Source: Glebionis coronaria
Lineage: Eukaryota; Streptophyta; Magnoliopsida; Asterales; Asteraceae
Assembly (NCBI GenBank): GCA_025667525.1
Contig: CM046878.1
Coordinates: forward strand, 516,344,274-516,408,273
Length of the DNA stretch: 64,000 bases
Reading direction: 5' to 3'
In this document: piece by piece, positions 43,867-55,880 of the stretch
Numbering within the stretch: the first letter of the stretch is position 1
Layout of the letters: every line of letters begins with the position of its first letter
Made by a program: the position numbers and the translations under genes
Notes under the pieces: generated by a model
The model's input: the letters and a program-made list of their open reading frames with translations, nothing else
The model's database searches: none
Told to the model about the DNA's origin: nothing

Positions 43867-45811
43867 TGATACACGAATTTTGGCCAGGTAAAAAGATTTG
43901 TTGATGTGTATCTAATCGAATTGATCTGGTTAACTATGCGACTCAGTCGTTCTTTGGTGGAACATATAGTTGTGTCATTGTAGTAATTAAAAGTGCAAAA
44001 CTTAAAAGTAAATGAGCAGGTAAATTAAATAAATCTAAAACTAATTTAAAAATAAATGGCGAGAATTTAAAAGCGTGACAAAAATTAAAAGGTAATTAAA
44101 AGTAAATGACGCAAACTTAAATCTATTTAAGGCAAACTTAAAACGCAACTAAAACTTAAAATAAGGCAAGGCTAAAATAAATCTAAGGCAATTAAACTTA
44201 GAGTGCGACTAAGTAAAAGGCGAGAAAAGTAAAGCTTGAAAATTAAAAATTAAAAACAAAAACTAAAAAGAACCTGAAAACAGCTCATTCGGAATAATCC
44301 TTCGTTCGGAATAATCACTCGTCCGGAATGTCACCTTCGTTCGGAATGATTCTCCTTCACTCGGAATATTTACCAAAATCCTTGATCCGGAACAAATTCT
44401 CTATTCGGAATATGTCACTTATCCGGAATAAATCCTTCGTTCGGAACTTTTACTGATTCGGAACATCAATTGGTTCGGAACTTCCTAAACCAAAGCCTTG
44501 ATTCGGAACTTCTTGATTCGGAACCCTTGGTTCGGAACTTTGAATGTTCCGAATGAAACACCTCTTCACTGATCCGGAATACTTCCGAATGAACAAGCTT
44601 GATTCGGAACTTTGAATGTTCCGAATGAAGGTGTTGATCTGGAATAATTACTTATTCCGAATAAAACTCCTTGGTTCGGAACTTCTCTTGGTTCGGAACT
44701 TCTACTGGTTCGGAATAGGTTCCGAATGAACTAGTGTCGATTCGAAGGAAGTTGTCTTGATCCGGAACAATTGTTTTATTCGGAACAAATCTTCAAACCT
44801 TTGCTCGGAACTTCACTGATTCGGAACAAACAAGGAATAAACCTTTACTCTGAATATTTGGGAAGCTTGGTTCGGAATGTCACCTGGGAAACACAGTAAT
44901 CGAAAACGCGAAGAACAAGGAAACACAGGTACATACGAGGCTAAACAAATATAATCAAAATCAACCAAAAGATTAAATCAAACTAATCACAAAACATCTA
45001 CTAATGATAATCAAACAATCCAAAACAATCAAGATAACAAAAATAACCACAATAATCAAAACCCACTTAAATAAATCAATAAAAATCAAGAACATGAACA
45101 TGAACAAATAAACATAAAGATTAAAGAAAGGAAGATAGGAGATCAAACAATAAAGTAAAGATTGACAAGAGTAAATGGAAACTTACTTGAAATTAAAGGT
45201 ATTTAAGGTGCAAGACAAGTATTTAAATTTGACAAGTATTTAAATGGACATGAATTTAAATGTGCAGGAAAGTAAAATGAAAGAAATAGTTTGTCAAGCT
45301 ATCCAACAAAACAATTGAATGAAAATCCTAATCTATTTATAGGGGAGATTAAGGAGTGCTTAGGAAGCTTCCTCCCTCTTTCATCTTTCCTTAATTGCGT
45401 CATTAGGTCCTTGCTTTCTTTAATCTTCTTAAATCTTGGACTTTAATGACTTTGGCTCGGGATTTCTTTGAACTCGTCTTGTAATTCTTCAATAAATTAG
45501 ACTTGAGTTCTTCGAGTTTTAGTAAACTTCCGTCTTTTGACTTTTTCTTTGATAAATCTTCAGAATTGGTCTTGGACTTCCGTTCTTTTTGCACTCTTGA
45601 CTTCTTGACTTCGTCCTTCGTCTTTCGTCTTTTTTCTTCGATAAAAGCCCGTGAATGCCCGTGTTTTCTCCACTTTTCACCTTTTCATCCTAAATCACAA
45701 CAAAAACACAAACCACGCATAACTCCGACATAAATGACATAAAATATACGTTTTGGCTCGGTTATTAATGTAATTAAGTGGTAAAAAGGATGGGTGTTTA
45801 CACACCTATCA
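43867..45811 (-). repeat. 5' LTR of D (1945 bp)
   Basis: The complete version of the D LTR. TATAAATAG on the minus strand at 45341-45333. The TTCGGAAC cluster is at 44281-44881. It ends with the TTGAT duplication at 45812. Confidence 0.9.
44281..44881 (-). repeat. TTCGGAAC/TTCCGAA cluster, D 5' LTR
   Basis: Copy of the 22481-23075 cluster, with single units better preserved. Confidence 0.85.
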
Positions 45812-45816
45812 TTGAT
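45812..45816. repeat. Target site duplication of D, right copy
   Basis: TTGAT, matching 22057-22061. Confidence 0.9.
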
Positions 45817-46167
45817 CTATGGGTAATCCCTCCAAGTCAGCATCTAGGGATGTGGTTGATAATGGTGTCCCAACAGGGTCACATAAGGTCATACCGTACT
45901 TTTTGATTATCTCTTGACAATACCTAGCTTGGTTAATGAAGATACCACTTGGGATTTGGTGAAATTGAATTCCTAGAAAGAAATTTAGTTCGACCATCAT
46001 TGACATATCAAACTTGATGTGCAATAGTTTTTCAAACCATTTTGAAAGTTTTGGGTTTGTGGACCCCGAAAATAATATCATCAACGTAAATCTACACAAG
46101 CAAAATGTCCTCCCCATATTTATATATGAACAAAGTTTGATCAATGGAACCTTTTGAGAAACCTTTG
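45812..46167 (-). pseudogene. pol: C1 reverse transcriptase fragment
   Basis: The minus-strand translation reads SKGSIDQTLFIYKYGEDILL, then the YVDD region with a stop before IYVDDIIF and a one-base shift, then SKWFEKLLHIKFDMSMM, LNFFLGIQ and GIFINQARYCQEIIKKYGM, ending PLSTTSLDADLEGLPIDQ. This is the palm of copia RT. It joins to 22061 across D and is cut by G at 46167 (candidate duplication CTTTG, 46163-46167). Confidence 0.85.
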
Positions 46168-47378
46168 TGTAGAAACTAGAAGGGGGGGTGAATAGTTTCT
46201 TATATTTACTTGTTAAAAGATGGTTTTCAAAAAATCCTTTTTTCAAAAACTTAGGCTTGAGGAAATATGTGAAATCTTCTTATGCGCAATATGAACAATG
46301 ATAGTGTAACTAAACTAATACTAACAAATGTATATGCACAAAGAATAAAGAATGTAAAGAGTTAAGGGTAAAGAAAGATCAAACCAAACACCAAGGATTT
46401 ATAGTGGTTTGGCAACGAAGCTCACTCCTCGTTCCTACTCCACTCGTCGAGTACTCTTTACTCGAGAGTTCACTACACAACAATCTCCTTATGGTGGAGA
46501 AAACCGTACACGTTGCTTAACCAATTTCCGACTCTAAGGTAAAAGTTGAGCCCTAATCGTAGCTAGGACCAATCTACACAACTATAATTTGTACATAGAC
46601 AACTTCCAAATAGACACAACTACTTGGATCTTCACAACTATGACACAACAACAAATGTATAAGATTTGATCTTCAAAGGATATTTTGTGGTGGACTCAAC
46701 ACTTCACAAGGATAGTGTTCTTCTCTTTGCACTTGGAGAGGAAGGGATGGATATGATAGATTCACTTCTAAACATGTAGTAATCAATCAAATGATCAAGG
46801 ATTTGAGTGATTTAAGAAGTACGTTTGAATCTGGAAATTTATGTACAAAAGAGGTGAAGAGAAAATATGAGAATGGTACACAATTTATAGGACAAAGGGC
46901 CAACGGCTATATCTGCCCGCGGTTCCTTATCTCAGCCGGCAGTTCCTTATCGATAAGGAACCGCATAGGCACTAGGTAACCGCCGGAGTAGACTCCGCTC
47001 CCTTTTTGTCCTTTAGTGGGGGAGGTCTTATCTGATTATAAAATATCCTGAAAGAATATTCAAAATCAAAAAAGAATATGCCATTTTCAAATATTCAATT
47101 TAATAAAACATTTTCTTAAAAAGAAAGTTTAATAAAAAAACTTGTCACACTTAATAAAAAGTAAGTTTTAAGAAAAGATTAAATCACTTAGTCACTTGAT
47201 TAAGGTTAGTACTTGTTTATTCATACCTTAAGTGAAAATGGGTAAAATGAAAAATACTTGAACTCAAGAATTCGTTTTTCGTTGTTTTCGTAAATGCTTG
47301 TTTTTACATATTGTCGTAATCAAAACTAAGCGAGACCGAAAAATGCAAGTAACGTTTTTAGGCATTATTGCATTAACA
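46168..47378 (-). repeat. 3' LTR of G (1211 bp)
   Basis: On the minus strand it begins TGTTAATGCAATAATGCC behind the PPT-like AAAAAAGGGGAGAT (47392-47379) and ends CTTCTAGTTTCTACA. Contains the 20-base palindrome at 46942-46961. Confidence 0.82.
46942..46961. other. Perfect 20-base palindrome in G LTR
   Basis: GTTCCTTATC followed by its exact reverse complement. A related unit, GCGGTTCCTTATC, lies just before it (46919-46931). Two more units are in the internal region of G (48359 and 48377-48402). Confidence 0.75.
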
Positions 47379-48918
47379 ATCTCCCCTTTTTTATTCCGAC
47401 AATACATAAACTCAACAACACAAAAACAAGTTTTTCGAAGACGAGTTTATTCATTTCTCCCCCTTTGTCGAAGCAAAAAGGTTGCATAAGTCGGTGTTGA
47501 AGAGACGGACTTTGCAAAGACTCCCCCTTGGTGCTTACTCCCCCTTGCTTGGGGCACCGAGGAAATTGAGATATGGTGACAAGCTACATAGAAGGGTTTG
47601 TTGAACAAAAGAGACAACCAACAAGAGATAGCTATAGGTCACAAAAAAATAAAATAAAAAGAGAAGAAAACACAAAGACTAAGATCCAAGTGAAGTCATG
47701 TAATAAAAAAATCATACAAAGATGTATGAAAAAGGAAACAAGCCAAAAGCATAAATCTAATCCTAGTTAATCTAGAATTCTAAGATTTGCTTGAATTAGG
47801 TGTGTTGTGGATAAGCAACCAATGCTTATATGAAAGACAAGGTAGTGGCGGAAGGTGGTGGTGGTGGCTTGGTTGAGATCTCATAATCAAAGTGAAGAGG
47901 AGGCTTGATTAAGAGACTCTTGATGTAGCTCAACTCCTCATAGATGTGTGCCATAGCAAGATGTTGATATTGACAACAATGACAATATGTCCCATGGTGC
48001 ATGACATTATCATGAGTAGGAGGACGAACACTAAAGGGTGGTGGTGGAAGAAAAGATGTTCCACAATTAACATTCTTGGTAGGAGAAATGTGATTAAGAG
48101 TGTTCTTAGGTGAATTTGGATTGAAAGTGTTCTTGGGTGAGTTGGCATTGAAAGCAATTGGGGAAAATGGAGGAGAATCAAGGCTTTCATTAGGAGAATA
48201 AGACATTTTAGGATGTGAGGTATGGCAAAATGCTTATGGTTAAATAGGGAAGGCTCAAGGTATTTTTAGGGTGGTCAAAGGGTTGAAACAAAGATTCCCA
48301 AAAGTGTTGGAACAAATTTGGAGTTTCAGAAATACCTGAAAAAGGAAGCATTGTACGTGGTTCCTTATCACTTTTGGCGGTTCCTTATCGCTAAGGGACC
48401 GCGGTTCATATATGGAACAACCTACAGAGGTTGTGTTTTGGTGGTGAAGGATGATTTTTCAATTCAGCAAATCTTATTTTTCTAGTCTAACTAATCATAG
48501 GGATATGCTTAAAAGCAAAGATAGACAAAGAAAACACATACGAACTCACCAAATAGAGATTTGACCAAAATACATGGATTTTAAAATAAAAATCGATGTA
48601 GGAGGTGTGTAAGACAACACCTTAAGTCACGACACAATGATCCTCCATGATTCTATCTTGGTCTTGCTATGTTTGAGAGAATCATACATATGGATTATGT
48701 AAGCTCGAGATTAATAGCAAGAATCTATGAAAAACGTTTTTAGATTGAATTAACAATTTCAAAACATTTCTTGACCATTTTTAAAAGAGACTTTGAGAAT
48801 TTTGAAAAGGAGAAGTGAAGATTTTCAACAAGAGTTTAGGAGACTCAATGACTCAAAGTGATAAAAGACTCAAAAGAAAATAAGAGACTCAGTAAAAGGA
48901 AAGCAATTAAGGAATATG
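47379..48918 (-). other. 3' region of G between RNase H and LTR
   Basis: Mostly non-coding. It contains a minus-strand frame of 126 codons (48206-47826) rich in Pro, Ser and Asn with the repeats NSPKNT and a CHCCQYQHLAMAHIYEELSYIKSLL segment. I do not recognise it; it may be a remnant of an extra ORF or a chance frame. A hairpin GCGGTTCCTTA-TCGC-TAAGGGACCGC lies at 48377-48402. Confidence 0.5.
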
Positions 48919-49291
48919 TTACATTAATCCTAGACTTAGACGCAAGTAATTAAAAGGTTCCCTCTTAAGTGGCTTAGTGAAGATGTCGGCTAAGTTATCC
49001 TCGGAGGGTACCTTCTCAATCGAAATGTTCCCCTTTTGAACATTATCCCTAAGGAAATGGTGGCGAATTTCTATGTGCTTGGTTCGCGAATGTTGCACGG
49101 GATTCTTTCTAAGGTCTATAGCACCTTTATTGTCGCACATGATGGGAACATCATCAAGAGAAATCCCGTAATCAACAAGCGCTTGCTTCATCCATAGAGC
49201 TTGTTGGCATGCTTTTCCGGCACTCACATACTCGGCTTTCGTGGTGGATACCGCAAGAGCGGTTTGTTTCTTGGAGAAGCAAGAAGTTAAA
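48919..49291 (-). pseudogene. pol: G RNase H C-terminal part
   Basis: The minus-strand translation reads LTSCFSKKQTALAVSTTKAEYVSAGKACQQALW, then VPIMCDNKGAIDL, NPVQHSRTKHIEIRHHFLRD and LADIFTKPLKREPF, ending SLGLM with a stop at 48919. This is a clean copia RNase H C-terminus with an intact reading frame up to the point where C2 begins (candidate duplication TTAAA, 49287-49291). Confidence 0.88.
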
Positions 49292-49611
49292 TGTAGAATA
49301 TTGATAATCTTGTTAATCTATGAAGTGGGTTGAAGATTCCTAGAGAGAGAAACTAGTGAGAGAAAGTGAGAGAGAACTATGTGTTTTTCATTAACTTGAT
49401 AAAATGGAAAATCAACAACCAACCCCTTTCCATGGTAGAAGGGGGTATTTATATCCAAGGCCAATATTGGGCTTGGGCCGACCCATGACAAGCCCATGGG
49501 TCGGTTTCTTACTTAACTTAATAAGCACACATTAACTACGAGCTATAAGAATATTAATAATATTGTGGAGTGACCGATACTTCTAATATACGTAAAAACG
49601 TATTTCTAACA
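49292..49611 (-). repeat. 3' LTR of C2 (320 bp)
   Basis: On the minus strand it begins TGTTAGAAATACG after the PPT AGGGGGAGAT (49621-49612) and ends TATTCTACA. TATAAATA on the minus strand at 49453-49446. It resembles the F LTR closely in order of motifs. Confidence 0.85.
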
Positions 49612-51807
49612 ATCTCCCCCTAAGGGAGGTCACTCCACGTTTACAAAGTTCTAAACCTAGCATACTATACTAAGTCTTCGTTCTTCAGCTCGTAGTCTTT
49701 TCTTCTTTCTTTTTGTTGTGAATGTGTTTATTTGATCTTTTAGGCTTTGGCTTGAGAGCATTGTTCTTTTGACCAATCACGTGCGATCTTTGCCTTCTTG
49801 TGAATCTTGCCTCCTCGTGACTCCATGTTCCACACACTTATGTCTTTTTGTTGAATTCTCGAAATCTTCAGAGTTTGGTACAGCGGAAGACTTCATTTTG
49901 CACTTTCTTGAATTTTGCTGAACTTTGATGCAGAAAAACATAAGCATGTGGGAACGACTTCAGCAGGTACACCGCAACGCCACCGTCTTCGCAGCAACAT
50001 GAAAAGACACGAATGAAATGGCTTAGAACATTTCATTCTAAATCGGTAGCGTTTTACCTCCGGTCGGTGAAGACCGTTGGACGATATTAGATATCGTACC
50101 TGTGACGGATAGTTTCAATTAAGTAACATCCTGACAGGATTTCGCGGGTAAACCCGTTCTCTTTATTCGACGATCACTAAGCTTGACTGCGAACATAAAG
50201 AGTGAATCACTTGGATAAATTATCCTTGTGATTGAAGCCGTCAATTCATGAAACCTGGAACAAGTGAATTTCAGTTAAGATTTTCACCATCGTTGCTTTC
50301 CAGTTATCACGAGCTTAATTCATAAAGAATCTTGCACGTCACCTACCAAGTGCTGTTTGATGTTAACACTAGAAGGATTTCCACTCGTCACTGTGATCAA
50401 TAAAGAGTCACTCTGAGTGTTCTGGCAAGATCATATGATAATGCGTAGAGGCCTGGAACGAGTTTAAGTTCAACTAAGAATTAAACTACTGTTTCTTTCC
50501 AGTTTTTCATAAGATTGGTTCTTAAAGAACCGCACGTGTAACCTACCATGAGCTTGTTTGATGTTGGCTCAAGCAGGATTTCCATCTTCATTGTAATACT
50601 TGCGTATTACTCGGATGTTCTGGCAATATTACAAGAATACTGCGTAGGACTCATAAAAATCTCTTACTTTTCACAGTGTGTGAGAAAGCAAGGAATAAAT
50701 GGAAAGTGTCCTAATGAGACTTTTGATGATCTCTTGGCTCTAGACTCGATAGTGCGTTTTGATTTAGTGAGCGATGGCTGGAGAAGAGTGCCACCTTTTC
50801 AATATCAGTCTATTCGGAGTGAATAAACCAATAGATAACGTGTTGATCTCCTTGTGATTAAAACAAATACCTTTTGAGAGATATTTGAGTTAGCTGGGAA
50901 GGGTTGTGCATTGCATCACTGGGTCCATGATGTCTTTCTTCAATACCGAGAATCATTGACAAATGATCTCAATAGCATATGTATTGACCCGGTTTCTGCC
51001 TAAAGTTGTAAGGAGGGCTTCTTTCTTTACACCCGTTATCTTTACAATTCTTTTTCATTCTTCAACCCCTTCAATGCTTACCAATACGTCATAACTAGCA
51101 CCTTGTTGTGATTGTTCCAGTGCTAGCTTAAGTACTTGGTCGGCATTCAGCTACGTTCACAATCTTTCCCCATCTTTCCTAGGACTTCTAGTTCTATCTA
51201 GGGAATTGTCCTTGGGAAGATTCCATCGGCTCTGATGAATCATTGGACTAAACCTATTCCTACCACCCTTTTGTCACCACATTCGTCGTGAATTAAGCGT
51301 GTTTTGGGAAAGTATAGCCACCATGAAAAATCCTTGAAAATCACTTAAGGTACTTGTGATATTGAAATCAAAAGTTTTGTACCTTAGGTGTTTTGTTCAT
51401 CAAAAACGCTCCCCCTTAACACGTGCTTTACACATATTAAGTTGGATTATCGTTAAGTCTTTTTCATCTTTTAGCCAAGTATCATTTAAGTCTCCTTAAT
51501 CCCATTTTCTCCCCTTATCCAAAATGTTAACCATTAATATTTGGGATATTGAATGGATTAACCGGTCTTTGGGTAAAAATAAAATCAATGTTTGGCCATA
51601 GAACATGTTAATGCTCCCTCTTAAATTAATAAGGGTTAGTTGTAGTGCTTTAGTATGATATATTTTGAAAGATTTAGAATCTCGTGAGAAATTCGTGAAA
51701 AATTATCATACCTTAACACTACATCAAGCCGTAAAAGCACAATATTCACAAATTTACATATTCACAATCAAAAACCAATATAAAGTGGACCTGAAATGTA
51801 CGACCCA
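49612..51807 (-). other. 3' non-coding region of C2
   Basis: 2.2 kb without a supported gene, alignable with 17577-19770 of C1. Contains hairpin CGGTC-GGTGAA-GACCG near 50062-50077 and the tandem 200-base repeats (50270-50670), with a perfect 7-bp hairpin GTAATAC-TTGC-GTATTAC at 50593-50610. Confidence 0.65.
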
Positions 51808-54800
51808 TTAGATGGATCGTTGCAGTAACTTGTGGTGCACTAAATATGGCCTACCACCAACGAATCTTTCTAAGCTCCTCATCAATCTACGTTCCCGGAG
51901 CTTTTGATCAATCTTCTTGATCACATACTTCGCCATTTGCCGATAACCCGGATGCCAGTCCTCAGTCATCTCTGGTAAAGACCCACCAGAATTAAGATGC
52001 TCCAATTTTCCTCTGACGTATATGAGAGTCCCGTCACTGTACTTATAAAGCTCACCTACCCTCATAAACTTCATTATTCCACGACTGTTCAAGTAGAAAA
52101 TCCCGTAACTCGGAACAGAAATGCCGGTATAAGGACATCTTGTGACATGTTGAGGTAGAACTTGGTTCATTGGACGGGTCATGTTAAGCTTCCTTTGGTA
52201 GCTTTCAACTCCCAATTGAAGATCTTCAACTCGTTTCTTGATAACAACGCTTCGTGTGAACATACGAAGTGTTGTATTCAAGGCTATGATTTCTTCACGA
52301 GTAAGATGGGTCAGTTGATCACGGGTCATCATAAGCAACATGTCTTCGATATCTTCAAGGCGAATGATAGAAAAATCTCCCTGCTGTATTGTGTATTCTC
52401 TGTCATCCTCCCTTTTTAGGCGAATCTCCGTCACATGATAATAGCCATTCTTGGCTTCAGTTTTCAGCCCTAAAATACTAGAGATGTGAATATCGGATTT
52501 GACACGACTTCCTGAATTGGCTAAGCAGCAACCTCTGTACGCCCTTCGGACTCGCTCGTCCCAATGCGATGCACCTATAACAGCATACATATCATAATTA
52601 CGATTTACCTTTGGGACCCAGAGTCGGTTTACCTTTTCCTTGATCCAGGGTATTGTCCCCCAATTAGCTGCTTTCAACAAGGTCAGGGAGGTTGCGTACT
52701 TGGATGACCCCTTCAGAAGATACTCAAGATCATAGGTGACAAAGAAGTCAAGAGCAATTTTATTATCTTGAGAGGGATCAAGTGGAGGTGGAGCTCTTTC
52801 TGATTCATGGAGGCCTGGCCTTTGAACGGTGTTAAGAGCTTTCAGGACCTCGTCAGCATAATACTCGTACTCCATGCGGCTTAACCTGGTTTTGGCGCGA
52901 ATTCTCTTATCCTTTAGCGCTCTCTTCACCAAAGACGGAGTGACCGAAGACTTATACTCATGAGCCAGAAATGCACACAAGTCAATCGGACTACGGATAC
53001 GGAGATATAGAACATCTCTGTCAGCGTCTGTGATTGGATCATATTTAGCAGCTGCCGTGATCCAAGCTTGTGGCGGTGCAGTTTCATCAATCTCCAATGT
53101 GTCCGCCCAGTCCCGTGTGCTTGACTCGGGAACAGTAGATTGTGGTTCTTGTTGTAGAGGAGTAGAAACATGAACATCTGCTGGTTCTGATTCAGGCATC
53201 TCGGCGGTGTCATGAACAGGCGAGTGTTGTGCAGCTTCAGGTTCAGTTACTGATTCTGCAATCACAGGAGCAACAAAAGAACAAACAGGATTAGTGGTAA
53301 CAGGTATAGAAACAACAACAGATGTACCGGGAATCGAAGATGTCGTAGTAGCATTCACATCATGGCGCCACTTGGATCGTCTTGACTCCGTTGAGGTGGA
53401 TTTTTCCTTTTGCGCAGCATCTTTCTGAGACTTGGTACCAGTCTTAGATGGTTTCTTTGTGCTGGCAACCTTATCCCCCTTTTCAGGCTGTTTACCATCA
53501 TCATCCTCATCGTCATCCTCGTTGCTTCCCTTAGCACTTTCCTCATTTCGATCACCACCATCACCACCATCATCATCATCATCATCCTCATCATCATCAC
53601 CATCATCGTCACCATCATTATCATCTCCTTCTTCTTCTTATTCTTCTTCTTCTTCTTCTTCTTCCCCGTCACCCTCTTCTTGTTCACTATCTTCTTTTTC
53701 CTCTTCGGGCAGAATGTGATAAGGTACCACACTTCCAAACATTTTAAACAACCGATCATCCTCCATGATAGCTTCATTCAGTGATTTGTAGAGTGTCCGT
53801 TGAACTTTAGACTTATCAAAAGATCCAACTTCCCTCATGCGAGCTTTGAGGATCTTCTTTAATTCAAAATCCGTCAAGTCATATGCAAATTTGTAGGCGG
53901 ATTCGGAAGGATTGGACGACTTAATCATCAAATTATCAGCCGCGAGTTTCTTCATCTCATCACGCAGTTTTGGCATAAAAGACTCAACAGATTCTTTCAC
54001 TCTCTCTTCAATAGAAGCTTCAAGTGTATCTTTCTGCTTCTTGTATTTATCCTTCATAGCTCGAAGTCTCGTGATTCGTGCTTCATACTTATCAGCTTCA
54101 GCCTATTTGACCTGAGCTAGTTCTTCTGCATGAGCTTTACGTGTCAACTCCATCTCTGCAGCGAACTTAGCTAGCATCTCTTCTTGGGCTTTCTTAGATG
54201 CTTCTTCACTTTGAACTCGTCTAAGTAGCTCTTGGCGAAGATTATCCATCTCTTTTCTTTGATTATCCGTATGTTTATCCAAGAGTTCTTCCATTACAAA
54301 TACAGCCATTGAAGATGATGCATAGCTGCTATGGGTTGGTTGAAGAGGCTCGGTTGTGACTACAGTACTGAGGATGGAAGTTATTGGAGGTGGAAGGAAT
54401 GGTGTTGGTACCGGTCGGGTTGGTAATGGCTGGATTGGTGGAGGTTCAGTTACTAAAGGCTGGGTAGGTACCATGATTGTGGGAGCACCGGACTCCTTTT
54501 CAACACTTGCTGAAACAACAATGGATGTCTCCTTCGAAGTAGAATACCGTTTAGGTGATCCAAACTCATAAATATCATCTGGCTCCTCGTACTCTTCTTC
54601 AATATTCATTTGTGCACCCGAACCACTACCGCCCGTGTCTCTCCTACTCTTTTCAATAGCTATCTTCATTAATTTTCTCTCTGCCTTGTCAAGAGTAGGA
54701 TCGACATCAACATCTTCTTCGTCGTAGAGAACTAACTCATCAGCCGTGCTCTTTCCCTTCTTAGCCTCAGTCTTCTTCTTCTTGGTTTCGGGTTCAGATA

Positions 54801-55752
54801 AAGCAGCTGGTTGCTTGCGTTTACCTTTACTCTTGACCGTAGTAGACGAGTCTTCTCCTGTCTAAAAGCTTTCTTTTTGCTTCTTGATTTCTAGTAGCAG
54901 CAGTTTGTAATCAGCAGAAGCTTTAATTTTATCCGTCAGAAGATAATCGGGAATAGGACCAGGAATAACAGCACTAGATGGTCCTTCATGCCTTAGATCC
55001 ACAGTGTGATCAGCCTCTTCAGTGTGATGACGACTTGCTGCACGCTTATCAATAGAGACATCATTCTTCATAAAATAATTAATAATAAGCTTGATAAACC
55101 GAGGGTAAGGAAAGAAATTAGTCTTCAGCTTCTTGTTTTGGAAGAGTTGAAAGTTAAATTCTTCCCACATCAATAATGCATAATCTGCATTTGAGCCTTT
55201 GTACATTCCATAGAAGATGTTCATAATTGGACCACGCAAAGCATCATGCCCACTTGTTTTAGGTGTAAGACATCTACTGAGAATACCCAAGATTGCTCTC
55301 CAAGGTTGACCCACTTTAGCGGTGGTAAACTCATACACAACTCGTATGTTAGGACATCCAAGAGCATCGAACATCTCCATGAGTTCGTCTTTGGTAGGAT
55401 CCCTAGAAAATGACATACCTTTGGGTGTATCCCGTATTCCAAATATCTTGCGGAAGTCTGAAACGGTAAGTGTCTGCTGCTTGTTGTCGAGAGAGAAGGT
55501 GATCTTGTTTGAAGTACTTTCCTTGGTAGCCCAGAATTCATACATGTAGTCATATGGCACCGAAGCAGTACTCCTTAACGCATTCTTAAAGTGAGATTGA
55601 TCAAGGATTGCTATGGCGACTTTGAATCCATGGTGAGTAGATTTTAAAACTTGCTTCAGCCGGTAATTGTTTGGTATGAACTTGAGGGTTCTTGCTTCGG
55701 CAATTGCGGCTGCTCTAGAATCTTGGAGTGCTTGTACTGTTGGATTAGTCAT
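51808..55752 (-). pseudogene. Extra ORF of copia C2, about 1315 codons, three stops
   Basis: A single frame from ATG 55752 to the stop at 51808, broken only by TAG 54862, TAG 54103 and TAA 53638. N-terminal domain (about residues 20-230): FKNALRSTASVPYDYMYEFW ... LTVSDFRKIFGI ... WRAILGILSRCLTPK ... FFPYPRFIKLIIN. Next come a Lys-rich NLS-like stretch (KGKRKQ, KKKK), a Pro-rich part, a long Gln/Glu/Lys coiled coil (54300-53900) and an acidic Glu/Asp run (53660-53540). The C-terminal domain has WADTLEIDETAPPQAW, SHWDERVRRAYRG, VIKKRVEDLQLGVESYQRKL and RRLMRSLERFVGGRPY. I recall homologous ORFs from Asteraceae copia elements, function unknown. No transmembrane segment, so nothing supports an envelope. 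Nuclear or chromatin binding is a guess from composition. Confidence 0.75.
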
Positions 55753-55880
55753 CGTATCTACTTAAGATAAGACATAAAAGGTTGATGCACAAAAATATAT
55801 AGATATATATCATTATGACTTCTAAGCATAACACATTTCAACAAGTAATTATAACAAGCAAACAACTATCAATCCAACAA

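Larger units (their letters stand above)
22062..45811 (-). mobile_element. Athila-like element D, gag-protease only, with internal duplication and nested E
   Basis: Flanked by TTGAT on both sides. Minus-strand order: 5' LTR (45811-43867), PBS (43864-43850), gag (43646-42977), inserted E (42971-31686), rest of gag and protease plus acidic tail (31680-29194), 3' region (29193-27166), a 316-base LTR fragment (27165-26850), a second copy of tail and 3' region (26852-23919), and the full 3' LTR (23918-22062). No RT, RNase H or integrase is present. The middle LTR fragment makes this a collapsed tandem copy. Without E the element is about 12.5 kb. Confidence 0.88.
46168..49291 (-). mobile_element. 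Ty1/copia element G, 3' part
   Basis: 3' LTR (46168-47378), PPT, non-coding region and RNase H (48919-49291), where C2 interrupts it. It is inserted in the RT of C1. The LTR is three to four times longer than those of F, C1 and C2, so G is a different copia family. The 5' part should lie beyond the right end of the window. Confidence 0.8.

Noticed and set aside
53355..53784. Met/Asp-rich and Ser-rich frames on both strands
   Set aside because: Shadows of the GAA/GAT (Glu/Asp) run of the extra ORF of C2.
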